A stretch of DNA of 64,000 nt, taken from NCBI GenBank assembly GCA_028023455.1, contig JAQFVV010000018.1, forward strand, positions 3,991,800 through 4,055,799, given 5' to 3'. Positions 39,574 to 52,589 of the stretch are shown here, in pieces (the stretch's first letter is position 1; every line of letters begins with the position of its first letter). The notes beneath the pieces are model-generated. The model made no database searches. It worked only from the letters and a program-made list of their open reading frames with translations, and had not been told where the DNA came from. Source of the DNA: Epiperipatus broadwayi. Taxonomy: Eukaryota; Onychophora; Udeonychophora; Euonychophora; Peripatidae. Position numbers and translations under genes: made by a program.

Positions 39574-39835
39574 TAAAAGTGTTTGAGATATTAGGAGAGA
39601 CCATTGATTTTCGAAAAGACTTAAGAGAATAGGGAGATCCCAATTAGTACATTGTGATTAGAATCTTATGAAGTGAAGCATAAACATAGGAGTAGTGTGG
39701 AATAGTCAAACTAATTCATTATTATTGGGTTGACCATGTGTTTCTTTGCCACTTGGAATAATAATTTTTAAATGTATAAGTAAAATCATTTTTTTAAACA
39801 ATTTTTTTTTGTTTGTTCCTCTAATTACAGGAATG
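39574..39835 (+). other. Element B 3' untranslated region
   Basis: No frame. Unlike element A there is no clear polypurine tract before the 3' LTR; the bases just upstream are ctaattacaggaatg. Confidence 0.5.
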
Positions 39836-42489
39836 TGAAGTGGTAAATCTGTATATTTAACTTTACAGTCTGATGACATTACATACCTTTAAAGTAGGGT
39901 TTGAACCTGTTTATATGTTCATTTGGTCATCTAGGAATGTTAAGCACACACATATACATGTATCACTTCCACCCTGGTTATGTGTAACCAGTTGAATTAT
40001 TATTTTAGCTTAAGTATATTTTATTTCCAAGCCTGTAAATTCCCTTCACTTAGATAATTATAAATACAATAAATACAATTAATGTAGAACTAAAGCGATG
40101 CCAGAAAATTCTAAAAAGTATTATTACAATTTAAAAATGTCATTCTCATTTCAAGTCAAACCAAAAATCATATTTTAAAGTTATTTGCAATTTTAAAAAT
40201 ACATTTAAATAATGCTTTCTGGAACATATTGTTTACATCTTCCAATATTGCCAAATTTCAAGTATAGGAGGAGCAGAAGTTCTAGGGATGCACAAAAGGA
40301 ATTCAAATCACTCTTCTCTCTGGTATTTGTATAGAGAGTGGAAATAAAATGGACTGTGAGTAAAAGGAATTTGCCTCCTTGATCTTAAATCACCTCCCAG
40401 CTATGCCATCGCTACTTGAGAACTGTTATGTCTTACTGTAAAAGAATATTGGAAGATGCCTACCATTATTTTATTAATATTATGCCTTGCTAAACTTTGT
40501 ATATGTTATTATAAGTGGCCACCATAACTTCTAAAGGTAATCCGTTTTGCCAAAGAATGAACTCTTAATTCATTTCTTTTCTAAGTCTTAATTGTAATCA
40601 GAATGTAATCTTTATTTATTTTATAACTGACTATAAACTTAATTATTATTAAATTTGTGATTTTCTCTCTTAGCACAGAATTATGTACTTTAAATCTATC
40701 ATTAGCTTTTTAAGTTTCACACTCTAATTATTTTATTTCATGGGGCAAAACTTATTTTAAATATATATATTATTAAATTAGTTTTAGTATGCTAATGTTT
40801 TAATCTAGCGAATTTATATTATTTCAATCATCATTCAGATATTTTGGAATATTTAAATAGTTAAACGTAAAATTTCTTACTGAATGCTGTTCGCTCGGTT
40901 AAATATTTGAAATATATGCTTAATGGCGGATGGTTTAAAAAGTATATTATGGTATAAGATAAACCTTTTGTTGTCATCCCTATCAATATTTAAATGCATT
41001 TTATCTTCTTAAAATAAATTTGATTATTAATATATTTTAATAACTATTTATTATTTATATGCCATTAAGAGTTAAATTGCTTATAATATATTGTCATTTA
41101 AAATACTTGGACTTGTTAAATAGGAAATAATATTTTCCCTCTTCTATATTCGACATCCTAAATTTATTAAAGTTATACGTACGATGCTGAGTGGGTTATT
41201 ATTTTATCATGGCGTTACACATGATATTATTGCTTTATTTAAGCTTAAATTATTTCATTATTCATTTAAGACAATCCATATTCACGTTGCTTACTTACAA
41301 TAGCATTTTAAAGTACTTATATTTTGCTTTATTATATTTATCATCCAAACTCTGGATTTTCTTCACGTAACTCATCTAGGAATGAGGTTTGGTAGAACCG
41401 ATCTCAGGATAAACATTAGAGTATTAAGGCTATGCATGTGACACGTCGGAGGTGTACCATGGAATCCTTACCACTCATATTTTTGAATACTGCCTTGTGA
41501 TAAATACAAGAGGAATCATATATGTGATAAAGTTTTTCAGTCCAAAGATGGACATCTTCTCCATTTTAAATGCTGTCATTATAGTTAGCACTGCGAGTTC
41601 TTTTATGGGTAGTTCTCATATTATTTATAAGATGTGGCGCAGTAATGTTTGTAAACCACTCATTTTATAATTAGTCGAATATTTTAGGATTGTCACAGTA
41701 AAGCTAATTTAGGCTAATCCATTCCTCATTTGTACAGGCCCAAATATGCTCATAAATGATAAATTATTAACTATCATATCAAGAGTAAACCTTTCATCAG
41801 AGATGAATTTGTAAACATCCTTAAAGTAATGATTACCACATTGATAACATTAATTTATTATTATACTATAACTCATTAGCATACTAAATCAGTTGCTTAT
41901 ATGTAAAGTAATAACTGCATTAAATCTGTGCTGTTTTCTAATGTAAATTAAATTGTTTATATTTATTAAATTATTATGTTTTAATAATTACTCATGTGTT
42001 GTGTCTTACTGACTCTCACCCATTGAATTCCATTAAATATTTATAATAGTGTTAGTAATATTTGGAAATTATAACTGATTATTTTAAATGGACATTTATC
42101 TCTGGGTTATTCTGTTCTTGCTCATTCCGGATGGATACTATTTTATAATTCATGTTTCTTTTGCAATGCTATCTGTGTGTAATTCATTTAAAATGTATAA
42201 ATTGTCCCTTCACATAAGGTATTTGATTGAGCCAAGATTTGATATTATTTATTTACATTAATTACCCTATAGATCTCATGTTTCTCTGCTGTGTCTCTGG
42301 GACCAGAATGAATAAAATTTCATGTTATCATCAGAAGTGTTGTTTATAATGTTATAGTTTTAGAGAAGAGCAAATAGGGCAGAATTCGTGATTGCTCCTG
42401 ACCTGTGTATCTCGGACATGAGTGGATTTAGGGTACTTTTGCTTAGATTCTAAACCTTGTTAAATGAACATACAATTCTGACTGTTACA
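39836..42489 (+). repeat. Element B 3' LTR (about 2.65 kb)
   Basis: Same as 29522-32254 with small deletions and many transitions. Ends GTTACA at 42489, after which the interrupted TIR transposon resumes. Confidence 0.9.
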
Positions 42490-42689
42490 AGATGCTATTG
42501 CTTTAAATATGACATGAGCGCACAAAATTTATAATATTTAAAGTAATAGCACATTATTGGAGCTCGACTTCTGATCTAATAATTTTTATTGTGTAAAAGA
42601 AAACTGCATACAAAGATATTAAGATGAAACATGAATCGCATAACTTCAAAATTGCATCAAATAAATCCACATAAAACGAGACCCAGGTG
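42490..42689. mobile_element. Non-autonomous TIR transposon copy 2, right part
   Basis: Continues from 29521 as judged against copy 1 (gctattg..., ataatatttaaagtaatag, gaatcgcataacttcaaaat) and ends cataaaacgagacccaggtg, the inverse of its left end at 28410. Confidence 0.8.
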
Positions 42690-42895
42690 TATATAATTTT
42701 TATGATGTGTATTTGTAATATCTGCATGGAAGACATCTTGGACATATTTAATATTTAATTGGATTCACTAGATAGAAGAATCAATAATATTGATATTACT
42801 TCCAAATTATTTTATTTGCAACAGTAATAATCAATAATATTTACTTTATTGATAAGCCAATACATTTTTTTTAGAATTTATGATTGTGACTATTA
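42690..42895. other. AT-rich spacer
   Basis: Nothing supportable. Confidence 0.5.
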
Positions 42896-42903
42896 ATTTT
42901 GAT

Positions 42904-45719
42904 CAGCTTTTTAAACTTTTTTCATTCACGACCTCTTTTTATCATCGAGATTTAATCATGACCCATATTTGTGACTCCAGATATTAAATATTAAATAGAT
43001 ATAGAAATAAATATTCCCATAAATAATTTATTCCTTTAGTAAACAATATACATATGAAAATAAGTAGTTTTAGGATTTGTTTTAAGTATACCAAAATTAA
43101 TGAAAGAAAATCATGTTTTAATGAGATGGGTGTGCTTGTTTTTTGCTGCATAACAAATTAAATCTTGGTGAAATATTTTATACTGCTGGACGCAAAGGAT
43201 CTTCAAAGGATCTTCAATGTTTTATATTTGGATTTAATGTACATTAAAGCTGAAAAAGTCATTTCACATAAGTATGTAGTGCTGAATGGCAGAAGAACAT
43301 TTAATGCCATTTCAGAAATTGTGGGAAATTCAATCCTAACTCTGATCTAGAATTCAGTCAAGGATTTTTGTGGAAAGTCAAGTTTTAAGTTTGAGTCACT
43401 CCATAGCTCAGAAAATTCCTCTTGGGATTTATATGGCAGATGATTAATCACATTAATGTCAATCAAAAATACTCTTTGAATCCAAGATAATTTTTTGAAA
43501 TGTAAATTCTTTATAAAGTATTTGCAAAACTGTGTTTCTAGGGCTTTTAAGTGATCTATAATAATTTTGCAATTAAAATTCTACAATTATTTTTTTCAGT
43601 TATAAAATTGTCCATAGTCGAAAACATTTCCAATGAATCATTTTCTACCCTATTCTTCCAAATGTTGATGTTTTTAATAAAACCTTCAATTTTATCATTT
43701 GAAGTAAAACTATTGCTATTTTTTTCTTGAAGAGATATGTTAAGATCATTTAGCTTCTCAAAAATATCAGACAAATAGCACAGTTTTGATAGCCATAATT
43801 AATTTTGAAAAAAAGCAGCAAAATTATATTTTTGTTCAGTTTCTTCTTTTAATAACAATAATCTTATTAAACTTTGCCCTCTTGACATCCATTTTACTTC
43901 TGCATGTAATACTATTTTTTTGTATTCAGAGTCCATGTCTTTACAATGATTTGAAAATAAACGGGCATGCCTTTTAATAAAGTTATAATTTTGACAGCAT
44001 CCTGAAACACATCGTTCAATTCTGTAGCTATTTTTTGCTGCAAGAGCCTCTTGATGGATGAGGCAGTGTGTAAACATTACATGATTATTACCAGAAGTTT
44101 TAACACATAATTTAAAACCAATATTTTCACCAATCATTGCTTTTGCACCATCTATGTATACTCCAAAGCAATTTTCCCATTTCTAAAGCTTTAGTTTAAA
44201 AAAAAAATTGTCTACTTTATTATATATGTCTTCCCCTCTTATATGTCCTTCCAAAGAACAACAAAATAACAATTTTTCATTTTTTTTATAAATGTATCTG
44301 ATATATACTAATAATTTAGCTATTTTTGAAATATCAGTTGTTTCCTCCAACTGAATTGTAAATAGTGGGTGTTCTTTAAGTCTAGTAATAAGTTGCTCAA
44401 ATTGGTCATAACTAATTTCAGAAATTATATTAGTGGCAGGGACATTTGATAAAGGAATTTTCTGAATTTCATCACTATATTTACTTCCATAAAGTATTTC
44501 TATCATTTTAATAGCAGCAGGTAATAGAAGATCTTCTCTAATGGTGTATAGCTTTTTATTTTTAGCAATCAGATATGAAACTTCATATAATGCAGTAAAT
44601 ATTTTTCATTAACAGTTATACATTTCTCAAAATATTGTTTTGTTTGTTTGAAGTTTTTAACAGACATTGGAAATATTATTTTGGTTTATTGACATATGAA
44701 GGATGCTTGGATTCAAAATGCCTTTTTAATTTTGATGGTTTCATATTCTCCATAGACAAAACATTATTGCAAATTAAACAAAGAGGTTGTTCATTACCAT
44801 CATAGTTATTGAAAGTAAAACCAAATTGAAGAAATGTCTCATCATATTTTCTTTTTCACATCTTAGATTCCTCTTTCTGATTACGAGATCCTGCTTGAAG
44901 AGCTTTGTTGCATTGCCATCTGCATCATTATCTTTGGTACCCATGTTCAACCATTTATCCATGGGTAAAAAGTATTTTTATCCTAAAATATAAATAAAAT
45001 AACAGTTCTTATTAGTTGGCAGTGTTTTTATTTAATTATACAAAGCATATTTACTCTTATATGTTCTATTTTTTAATATCCCCGTATGATTTTTAATATT
45101 TAAAAAATATCAATAAATCAATTATAAACTACCTATTAAGTTTAAAAAATAGGAATATGTTTTTAATTGTTAATAAATAAATGACAATAAGTTTAAAATT
45201 AAAAATAATTTTTTATAATAACTAATAGGATGATGAATTTCGAATATAAAAGTGAGGAAAAAAAGTATAAAAACATTTTTATATGTAACAAATAATATCT
45301 TTCACAATATTTATTCAAATAAATGCTAACCTTAGTCGAATAAAACAATAAAATACAATATTGTATTGTTCTTGCGATGTGGACACTTGTTGAAATGAAA
45401 CCAAAACAAATAACTTGACCTGAAATGCATTATATAATCACAGGGGCACCAACCTTATTCTCGCCACTGCCCCATATATTTTGATTCTGAAAAAACTTAT
45501 ATGCTGAAATTGCAATGCGACACCACTATTATAATGCATTTAGTGTTATTTTTCAATATGTAAGTATAATTTACACATCTTGGCCATCATTACGATTTTA
45601 ATAGCGCTGTACAGAAAACGTAATATATTAAATTAAAGATAATGAAGGGATTGCGACTAATATTTCTTTAAATTCATGCATCTGAATTAAATTTTTGCGA
45701 TCCCATTTAAGAAACGCTG
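42904..45719 (-). mobile_element. hAT DNA transposon, structurally complete, transposase dead
   Basis: The left end CAGCTTTTTAAAC (42904) and the inverse of the right end, CAGCGTTTCTTAAA (to 45719), are imperfect terminal inverted repeats. Flanking 8-mers ATTTTGAT (42896-42903) and ATCTAGAT (45720-45727) agree at 6 of 8 positions, fitting the 8-bp target duplication of hAT elements. About 2.8 kb long, with the transposase on the minus strand. Confidence 0.8.
43150..44962 (-). pseudogene. ZBED-type hAT transposase, broken
   Basis: Minus-strand reading starts MDKWLNMGTKDNDADG at 44962. A frameshift near 44830 reaches a BED-like zinc finger, CLICNNV then LKRHFESKH (about 44695-44780). Then come the RNase H-like catalytic parts: FTIQLEETTDISKIAKLLVY, FGVYIDGAKAMIG (D of the DDE set), HCLIHQEALAAK, HARLFSNHCKDMDSEY, HAEVKWMSRGQSL (the conserved K/R-W-x-S-R-G) and, further on, MSDIFEKLNDLNISLQ. 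Weak similarity to the C-terminal dimerisation region continues to about 43150. The order matches ZBED5/SCAND3-like hAT proteins. Several in-frame stops break it; most pieces share one frame. It would have cut and pasted this element. Confidence 0.85.
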
Positions 45720-45727
45720 ATCTAGAT

Positions 45728-47340
45728 ATTAAAAATATTATTACAATATATGTATGGGCAGTTGAACTTATAGTGATTTGCTTAATAATGGTTCATTTAT
45801 CCAGGTCTGTCACGTGATTAAAAAGTAACTTTGTGCAAAGGTAAATTTTAATCATCGTCATCTCCATTCTATGAAATAAAATTTGTAAATTAAAAGATAT
45901 TTTTCCAACGCTTTTACAAGAAAAACTTGAAAATATAACTTTATTCATTTAACATGTTTTGCAAATAGAGTAAGTATTTTATTCATTTATTTCTATAAAA
46001 TAAACACATGATAAAATAAAACACATTAATGTTAAAAAAATATTTTTGAAACGATAATTAAATAATATCTTAAAATAAAAATATTCATTTAATTAATCCA
46101 TTCATTCAATATAGTGAATGTTTTCTATATAAGTAATTAAGAGGATTTGAACTTATAATTTTTTAGTTTATATTCGTACTCTACTCCATCTCAAATAACC
46201 GATACACATGATGTATGTGGTCATGTGTTCCGCTTGCTTAGATGGAGCAGAGAACAAATATAGACAGAAAAATCCTAAATGTAAATCCCACTAATTACTT
46301 AAATATTTATTTAATAAATTTGAAAGTTTAAATTGTTTTTTTTCCACAAAAGTTTTCATATTATTCTTTGGACAATCCCATGAAAATGTAGCACAGATAG
46401 AAAATATCTGCAAATAAGAAAATTTTGCACTAATGCCTTCCATTACATTGCTTCCTCCCTTTTCTTGTGTTAGTTCTGATATTATATAACTAATTAAATA
46501 ATATATGTTACTTACCAAATAGTATGTACACTCAGAATATGATTTTGTGGAATGCTTCACTTTTGAACTCCATCCTGCTCACTGCTGGTCAGTAATTCAA
46601 TAATTTATTGTTTGTTTGAAAACCCATTGAAAATCTCTCATCCATATACTTATTCACATTTTTTTATTATCAAAATTGTATTCCTTCAATGATCAAATAA
46701 TTACATTGTTATTTAATTTTTTATGTGATGTTGTCCACTATTAATAACTATAATTTATTGTATATATATAATCCGGTATTTTAAATTTTCATATATTGTT
46801 TCTGATCACATAACTTAAACATTTTATTAGAACCAGCCAAAGTAAGTCAATTTTAAATAATAACTGATAATATTCTTACTTCCCCTTCTAGTTAAAATGT
46901 TCTTTGTTCTTTCATTATTTTTTAATTCACAGAAAACTCGTTTACATTTTCTATTAAAAAAATAATTGCACTTATTTTTGTTCAATAAAATATATTTACC
47001 TCCTGTATAATTTTACTTTTTAACACATATTAATAACTAAGTCATATTATAATACACTTTATTATGTAGTTTGATAATTAGGTATTTAACAAGAAAAAAT
47101 GTTTATTTTCGTTCACGTTTATTCGACACATTTTTAGAATCCAATAAAACTCCTTGCATTTTATTTTGTTTATTCATAAATAATATCATAAAATTTGTTA
47201 ATTAAATATTTTATTTTGCTTAGATTTGCATCATAATGTAGACACAAGTTTTTAGCTAAAGAATAAGTAAAAAGCTAATACTGCATTTTTTAAAAAAAGA
47301 TATTATTAAAAATATGAAAAGCTATTGAGTAAAATATGTA
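45728..47340. other. AT-rich DNA, no gene seen
   Basis: A small imperfect hairpin at about 46168-46265 (arms with actctactccatct and agatggagcagagaac) is the only structure; a 89-codon minus frame at 46291-46560 is not convincing. Confidence 0.45.
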
Positions 47341-50300
47341 AAAAGATAATACAGAACAAGAACCCAAGTCTATGATTTTTGAAGCCCTCTATCAGTACTC
47401 CAAAGTGTACAATACATTTAAAATCTGTAAAACATTGGCAGTCCCATCAGAGGGAGCCAAGGATTCCAGATTACTCTGTTTTGGTCTCCCAGTTTTGATT
47501 CCTATTACACTAGTTTAGGGAACAGTATTGGTTTAAACATATATCAAGTTAAAATGTGAATACATGTTTCATTGTAAAAGAAAGTTTAAATTGGTTTTCT
47601 TTCAAGAATAAGTGATTTTTTCTAATGTTCCGTTTTATGCAAATGGCTGTTATTGGAAAAGGCAAAAATCCAAAATAAGTAATTCCGAAAAGGCTATGGT
47701 GTAACATAAGACTTTGAAAAAGATTTTAAACAAAACTAATTGATCAAAAAATGAAAAGAGATACTAGAAATCCTAATTTTCAGTAATAGAACAAGTTGAG
47801 AAATGATTTGGAAGTTAAACTCCATTAAAAACATTAAAGAAATTGTTATATATGTATATATAGAGTAATAACAATTGATAATGGTTATAGATTGTCAAGC
47901 TGATTTCTTAACTAAAACAACTAGCATATATAGAACAAAACAAGTCAGTGGAACCCAGATTGTATGTCTGACAGATAAGGGTTACCAACTACTCCAGAAA
48001 TAGAAAGAAAGAAAACAAGATGCAACAGGTATAAAAACAAAAGTCAAAAGACTCTCAAAGTCTTTTTCCTGCTACAGTCTTCGTGGGTGTTGGATCTAAA
48101 ATCCCAGATAATTGGTGCCTGTAGGTAATCAGGCTGACTAGGACATTAAACAGATCGTATTAATCTTTTATTATTTTACAATGCCCAATTGGGCTCTTCA
48201 TGGATAATAAATTTATGCCTATCACAGGTAGAGTGAACTTTTCTTATAAACTTTTAACTTTTGGTATGGAGAGCATTGGGATATTAATATCCCCAACTGT
48301 TGTTAGCTATTTTATGTATATTAAACTATTTTATGTATATTAAACTATTATATTGCACACCCAGTCTCTGTTTACTAAACCAAAGTTAACATTTCTGATC
48401 ACTGGTGAAAGCCAGGACACAGCAGACATAAAAAAATGCTTTGCAAAGATAGTTTAAAGAATTTCACTATAACATCTGATAATTGTAAAGCATAACAAGT
48501 TTTTAAGGCTGCAAACCAACCAGGAAAGATAGTAAACAGCCCAGAAAACATACTAGACAACAAATAATCATAGAACAATGGGTAAAAGAAATTATATCAG
48601 TAAATCTGTCATTAAAAAAAGTTACGACATCATGGTGTTGAACTGGAGGTGATTGAATGCAGCAAAACAGTGCAGGAGAATAATAAGTAAAAATTAATTT
48701 GAACATTAATTTGATCTAAATTTTAGAATCAAACAATATAGAGTATGATTTAAGCTATCTCCCTGCACAAAAATTAAATGTTTCTGATGATCCGATCAAA
48801 AGTTATCGGGCCACTTTGGTGAAATTGGGGTACCACAAAAAATAAAAAAATTTCAAATCAACACAGAATTACAATGAAGTGAATTCTGAGACAAAAAATG
48901 ATGATTAAAAGATAAAAAATAAGTATAAATGATGTTATAGACATAAAAAGAGATGCTGAAGTTGCAAATTAGTTAACATTGCTTAATTCAACAATTATTT
49001 AGAATGCTATAAAGATTGATTGCAAACTATTGGATTGCACAACTGAAGCATTGATTACTGGTCAACACATTGAATTCAATTTAGACAAGCAGAATTGAAA
49101 TAATATAAGTAGGAAAGAGTCATTGTTAAAATCTTATTACAATAGGCCTACTTTAGGGTTACAGAAACCAATTGTTAAAATATGATTTTGTCATCAACCT
49201 CTGTATTCTACAAAAGAATAGGAAAGAATTTTACAAAGCCAGTCCCACTTTTCATAGTTGGAATGACCTAATGGAATCCTACAATGGTAATCATTTGCTT
49301 CATAATTGGAACAAATGTGAAAATTTATAGGTTTGATGATAAATCATGGATAACTTTGCAGTTGAGTAAAATAAACCATTATATTGAACTTTGATGGACA
49401 TCTGTAGTTGATAAGGCTATCAAACAAACTTAGAACTCCTCTGGCTTTAGGGTACTAAGTGAAATGAACAAATGGTGTGCAATTGTTTGTGCAGATAGAG
49501 CTAGCTATGATTTTTAGAATACTATGAATCAATATATTTTATATCATGTACTTTTGTAAATCAAGGCATTTAATTTCATGAACGCATAAGTGATCACCTG
49601 TGAAAAATTGGTTTGATTCCATGTGTTTTGTAGTTGATCAACTAGATAAGGTAATAGAAATTTCTGGGTCTAGGTGGGCAGTAGACCATATGTGGTCCTG
49701 GCCTATTTGGACTGACATGTAAAACTTTGATATTTGTTCATGCGTTTTTGCCTAATGGTGCATTTTTGGGCAGGTGGACCAGGTTGGTTACTGCCCATGT
49801 GAAGTGTTTAATGAGCAATCATAGGTTAATGTTTGAGTTTTTGGCTTCAGAGGTGGACAGCATGGTCATAAGGGGATTGTTGATCTGTAGGGGTGGATGG
49901 CGATCATCACCATACCTGAGGGTGGGATGGCCAGGCTTGGTATTCGATGTCTTCTTTGGTTTGGTTAATGCTCCAGATTTGCAAAACCAACATTACACTT
50001 GGAGAAAGCAAAACCCACTTATGGGGGAAGCCAAAGCAGATATTTCTTACCCAAGGGGTGGGTCTGGGACTCAAAAAGCACAGTTATGGCTGGCTGTCAT
50101 GGATAGATTCTGGGGGGTTGTCTGGGGGTCCTATCAGTTGGGTGAAAATCATCTCTCCTGTTTGAATTTCATCTCAAATGGACCATGGTATCTCCTTGAT
50201 CAACTGTCATTGAGTTGATGCTTGAATGTGATATTTAGTTTTTCTTGGATACCAGAAACTATCAGTTTATTATGTAAGGCAGTTGGACTAGTTTGAGCCA

Positions 50301-50500
50301 CTGCCCAATTGCATAATTTTAGTGTATCTTTTTAATATATTTGGCCCACAAGTGAAGGTGACAGAATGTGGTCCCAGCACACATGAGATTATATAATAGT
50401 TAATTAAGTGTTTTTCATCGCTGGGTTGAGTAGCCATAGAATTGCTTTGTAACCTTTGAACAATAAAGGTACTTTTTGGAACAACATTGATAAACAAATT
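47341..50500. other. Less AT-rich region, probable old unidentified repeat
   Basis: Composition is more balanced than the surroundings, strongest at 49640-50220, where a 163-codon plus frame (49727-50218) rich in Gly and Trp lies. I could not match any part to a known protein and saw no LTR or TIR. It may be a heavily decayed retroelement. A 19-bp tandem duplication (ttttatgtatattaaacta) is at about 48311-48348. Confidence 0.35.
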
Positions 50501-50910
50501 TTATCCTATGCAGAATTACTGTAATCATGAAGTAATATTTTTAAACAAGTTTTTTTTTTAAATAAATTAATAATAATAATAATAATAATATGTTACATTT
50601 TATATAAATTAGGATATTTATTTTAAAATGATTGGAAAATTTAAACACTTTTATGTAGCGTAAATTTTAATAATTACAGTGATGAAAACCATCAATCTTT
50701 CCATTTTGTGCAATTGATAGAATATATATGAAATATATTTTGAGGTGAGATTAACTTCCACAATAAGTTTAAGTAAAGAAATATTTCTCTTATGTTTAAA
50801 TAATAAATATTTACTATCAGAATGTGCTTTTATGAATCCAATGATTTGGAAAACTAAACATTTAAATATAAGTTTTATTAATTATCATGACAAAATGGCA
50901 TCAGTCTGGT
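50501..50910. other. AT-rich DNA with short (AAT)n
   Basis: (AAT)n near 50567-50590; otherwise nothing. Confidence 0.5.
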
Positions 50911-50980
50911 CAGCTTAGCATAATGATAAGAGAATATATATAGTATGTTTGAGCTCCTGCCTAGAAATTTGAAGCCTGGT
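50911..50980 (+). repeat. Possible tRNA-derived SINE trace
   Basis: cagcttagcataatgataag resembles an A box and gtatgtttgagctcctgcc a B box at roughly tRNA spacing. Degraded. Confidence 0.35.
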
Positions 50981-52549
50981 AATTGTCACAAATAAATTTA
51001 AGTAAAGATTCCTCTTATAATTAAATAAAAAAATATTACACCCAGAACATATTTCTAATGTTGAAATGATTCAAAAATGTAAATAAACTTCATAAAAGTA
51101 ACCACTTCCATTGATCAAATAAAAAAGTAGATGGTTTCCTAAAAATGTTGACATTATTAATATGATTTCTATTTTATTAATATTACTTAATTTGGATGTA
51201 TATTCTGCATTTAAGCATTTTTTGTTTATTTTTAATTTTAATAGGCTCCACAAAATTATTACAGCCTTTTAATAATATTATTTTCTTTTTGTGTTTTAAA
51301 ATTTGTTTAATCTTTTTAATATTATATTTTTTACTAGTTATATGTTTACATTATATAACACATTTAACAATTTAAATATGCCAGAGATCTAATATATATT
51401 TCAGTAGTATATGTATGTAAGTCATTTATCTGCTATGTACAGGATTTCCAAAGTCAGTCATTCGTCCACATTTGTTTTCAAATGTACATAAACTGTAAGA
51501 CAAGTATAGGTGTCTTATATCATATAATAATTATGCTCAAACCATTTAAAGGTGTATACATAAGTTAAGTCAATGTGCATAAAAAGGATGGTATTACTTT
51601 GTTTCTTTATATGTTTAAGTCTATGCAAATGCACTATTTTAAAATACTATTAATCTGTGGAAAGAATGCAGAAAGGAGCATACATGGATGGCTGAATAAT
51701 TAATAATGTCATATTATTTTTATTGCCTAATATCTACATGTGGGTATAGAACTCAGACCACTTCATCCAAACATTTTTTAATGAATTAATTAAGGGAAAC
51801 AGATTAAATAGTTTACTTTCTTTTTTTATATATAATTGGTGGTGGGTTAATGAGGTTTAAACATATTAATTGATATATGTAATAAATATTTTATAACATA
51901 TTTAGTGGTATGCTTTATATTTATTTTATTTCATTTCTAAAATATAACACAAGTAAATATATTTCCATGAGTGACTTTAATTATTTTTATATCAACTGAG
52001 ATAAGAGGGCTGAGTCTAGCAAATGGGATACAAGTTTATCAGGCCTTAGAGAGTTGTTATAGGTTAGGTAATGGGTTGGGGGTTGTATATCCTTCCAGTC
52101 AGAGATTTTCCTTGTCTAAGAGTGGCATGCAAAGATGTGTAGTATTCATTCTCTTTCAAAGGTATGAAGCCATTAACCTTTTGATGGTCATTGGTATGGA
52201 AATGAAATAACCATGTTCAAGATCTTGCTAGTCTATTAATATAAATTAGATTATTGAATGTATATTTTTATTAAAATTAATAATTATATGTCACCCTAAG
52301 AGCTATTATCACATCTTGCCTGATATGCACACTAAAAGTTATAATGGGCTTGAAGTTTGCCCGGTACAATATATATATATTGTGAGTGTTCAAATTGATG
52401 ATACCGTCGGTTACAATATATATATATATATATATATATATGGTGTATGGATTGTAGCCAAATCTGGCCAGGCCAATATTAAAAGCTTCTTAAATTTAGA
52501 ATTATTTAATTAATGGTAAAAAAATTTTAATTTTTCCATATGTTTTTTT

Positions 52550-52589
<40 letters not shown>

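Larger units (their letters stand above)
29522..42489 (+). mobile_element. Element B: Ty3/gypsy LTR retrotransposon with giant LTRs, decayed
   Basis: About 13 kb. LTRs 29522-32254 and 39836-42489 enclose a primer site, a repeat-rich leader, gag with a coiled-coil expansion, and pol with protease, reverse transcriptase, RNase H and integrase in the Ty3/gypsy order. It sits inside a TIR transposon. All reading frames carry stops or shifts, so it is inactive. Confidence 0.92.
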
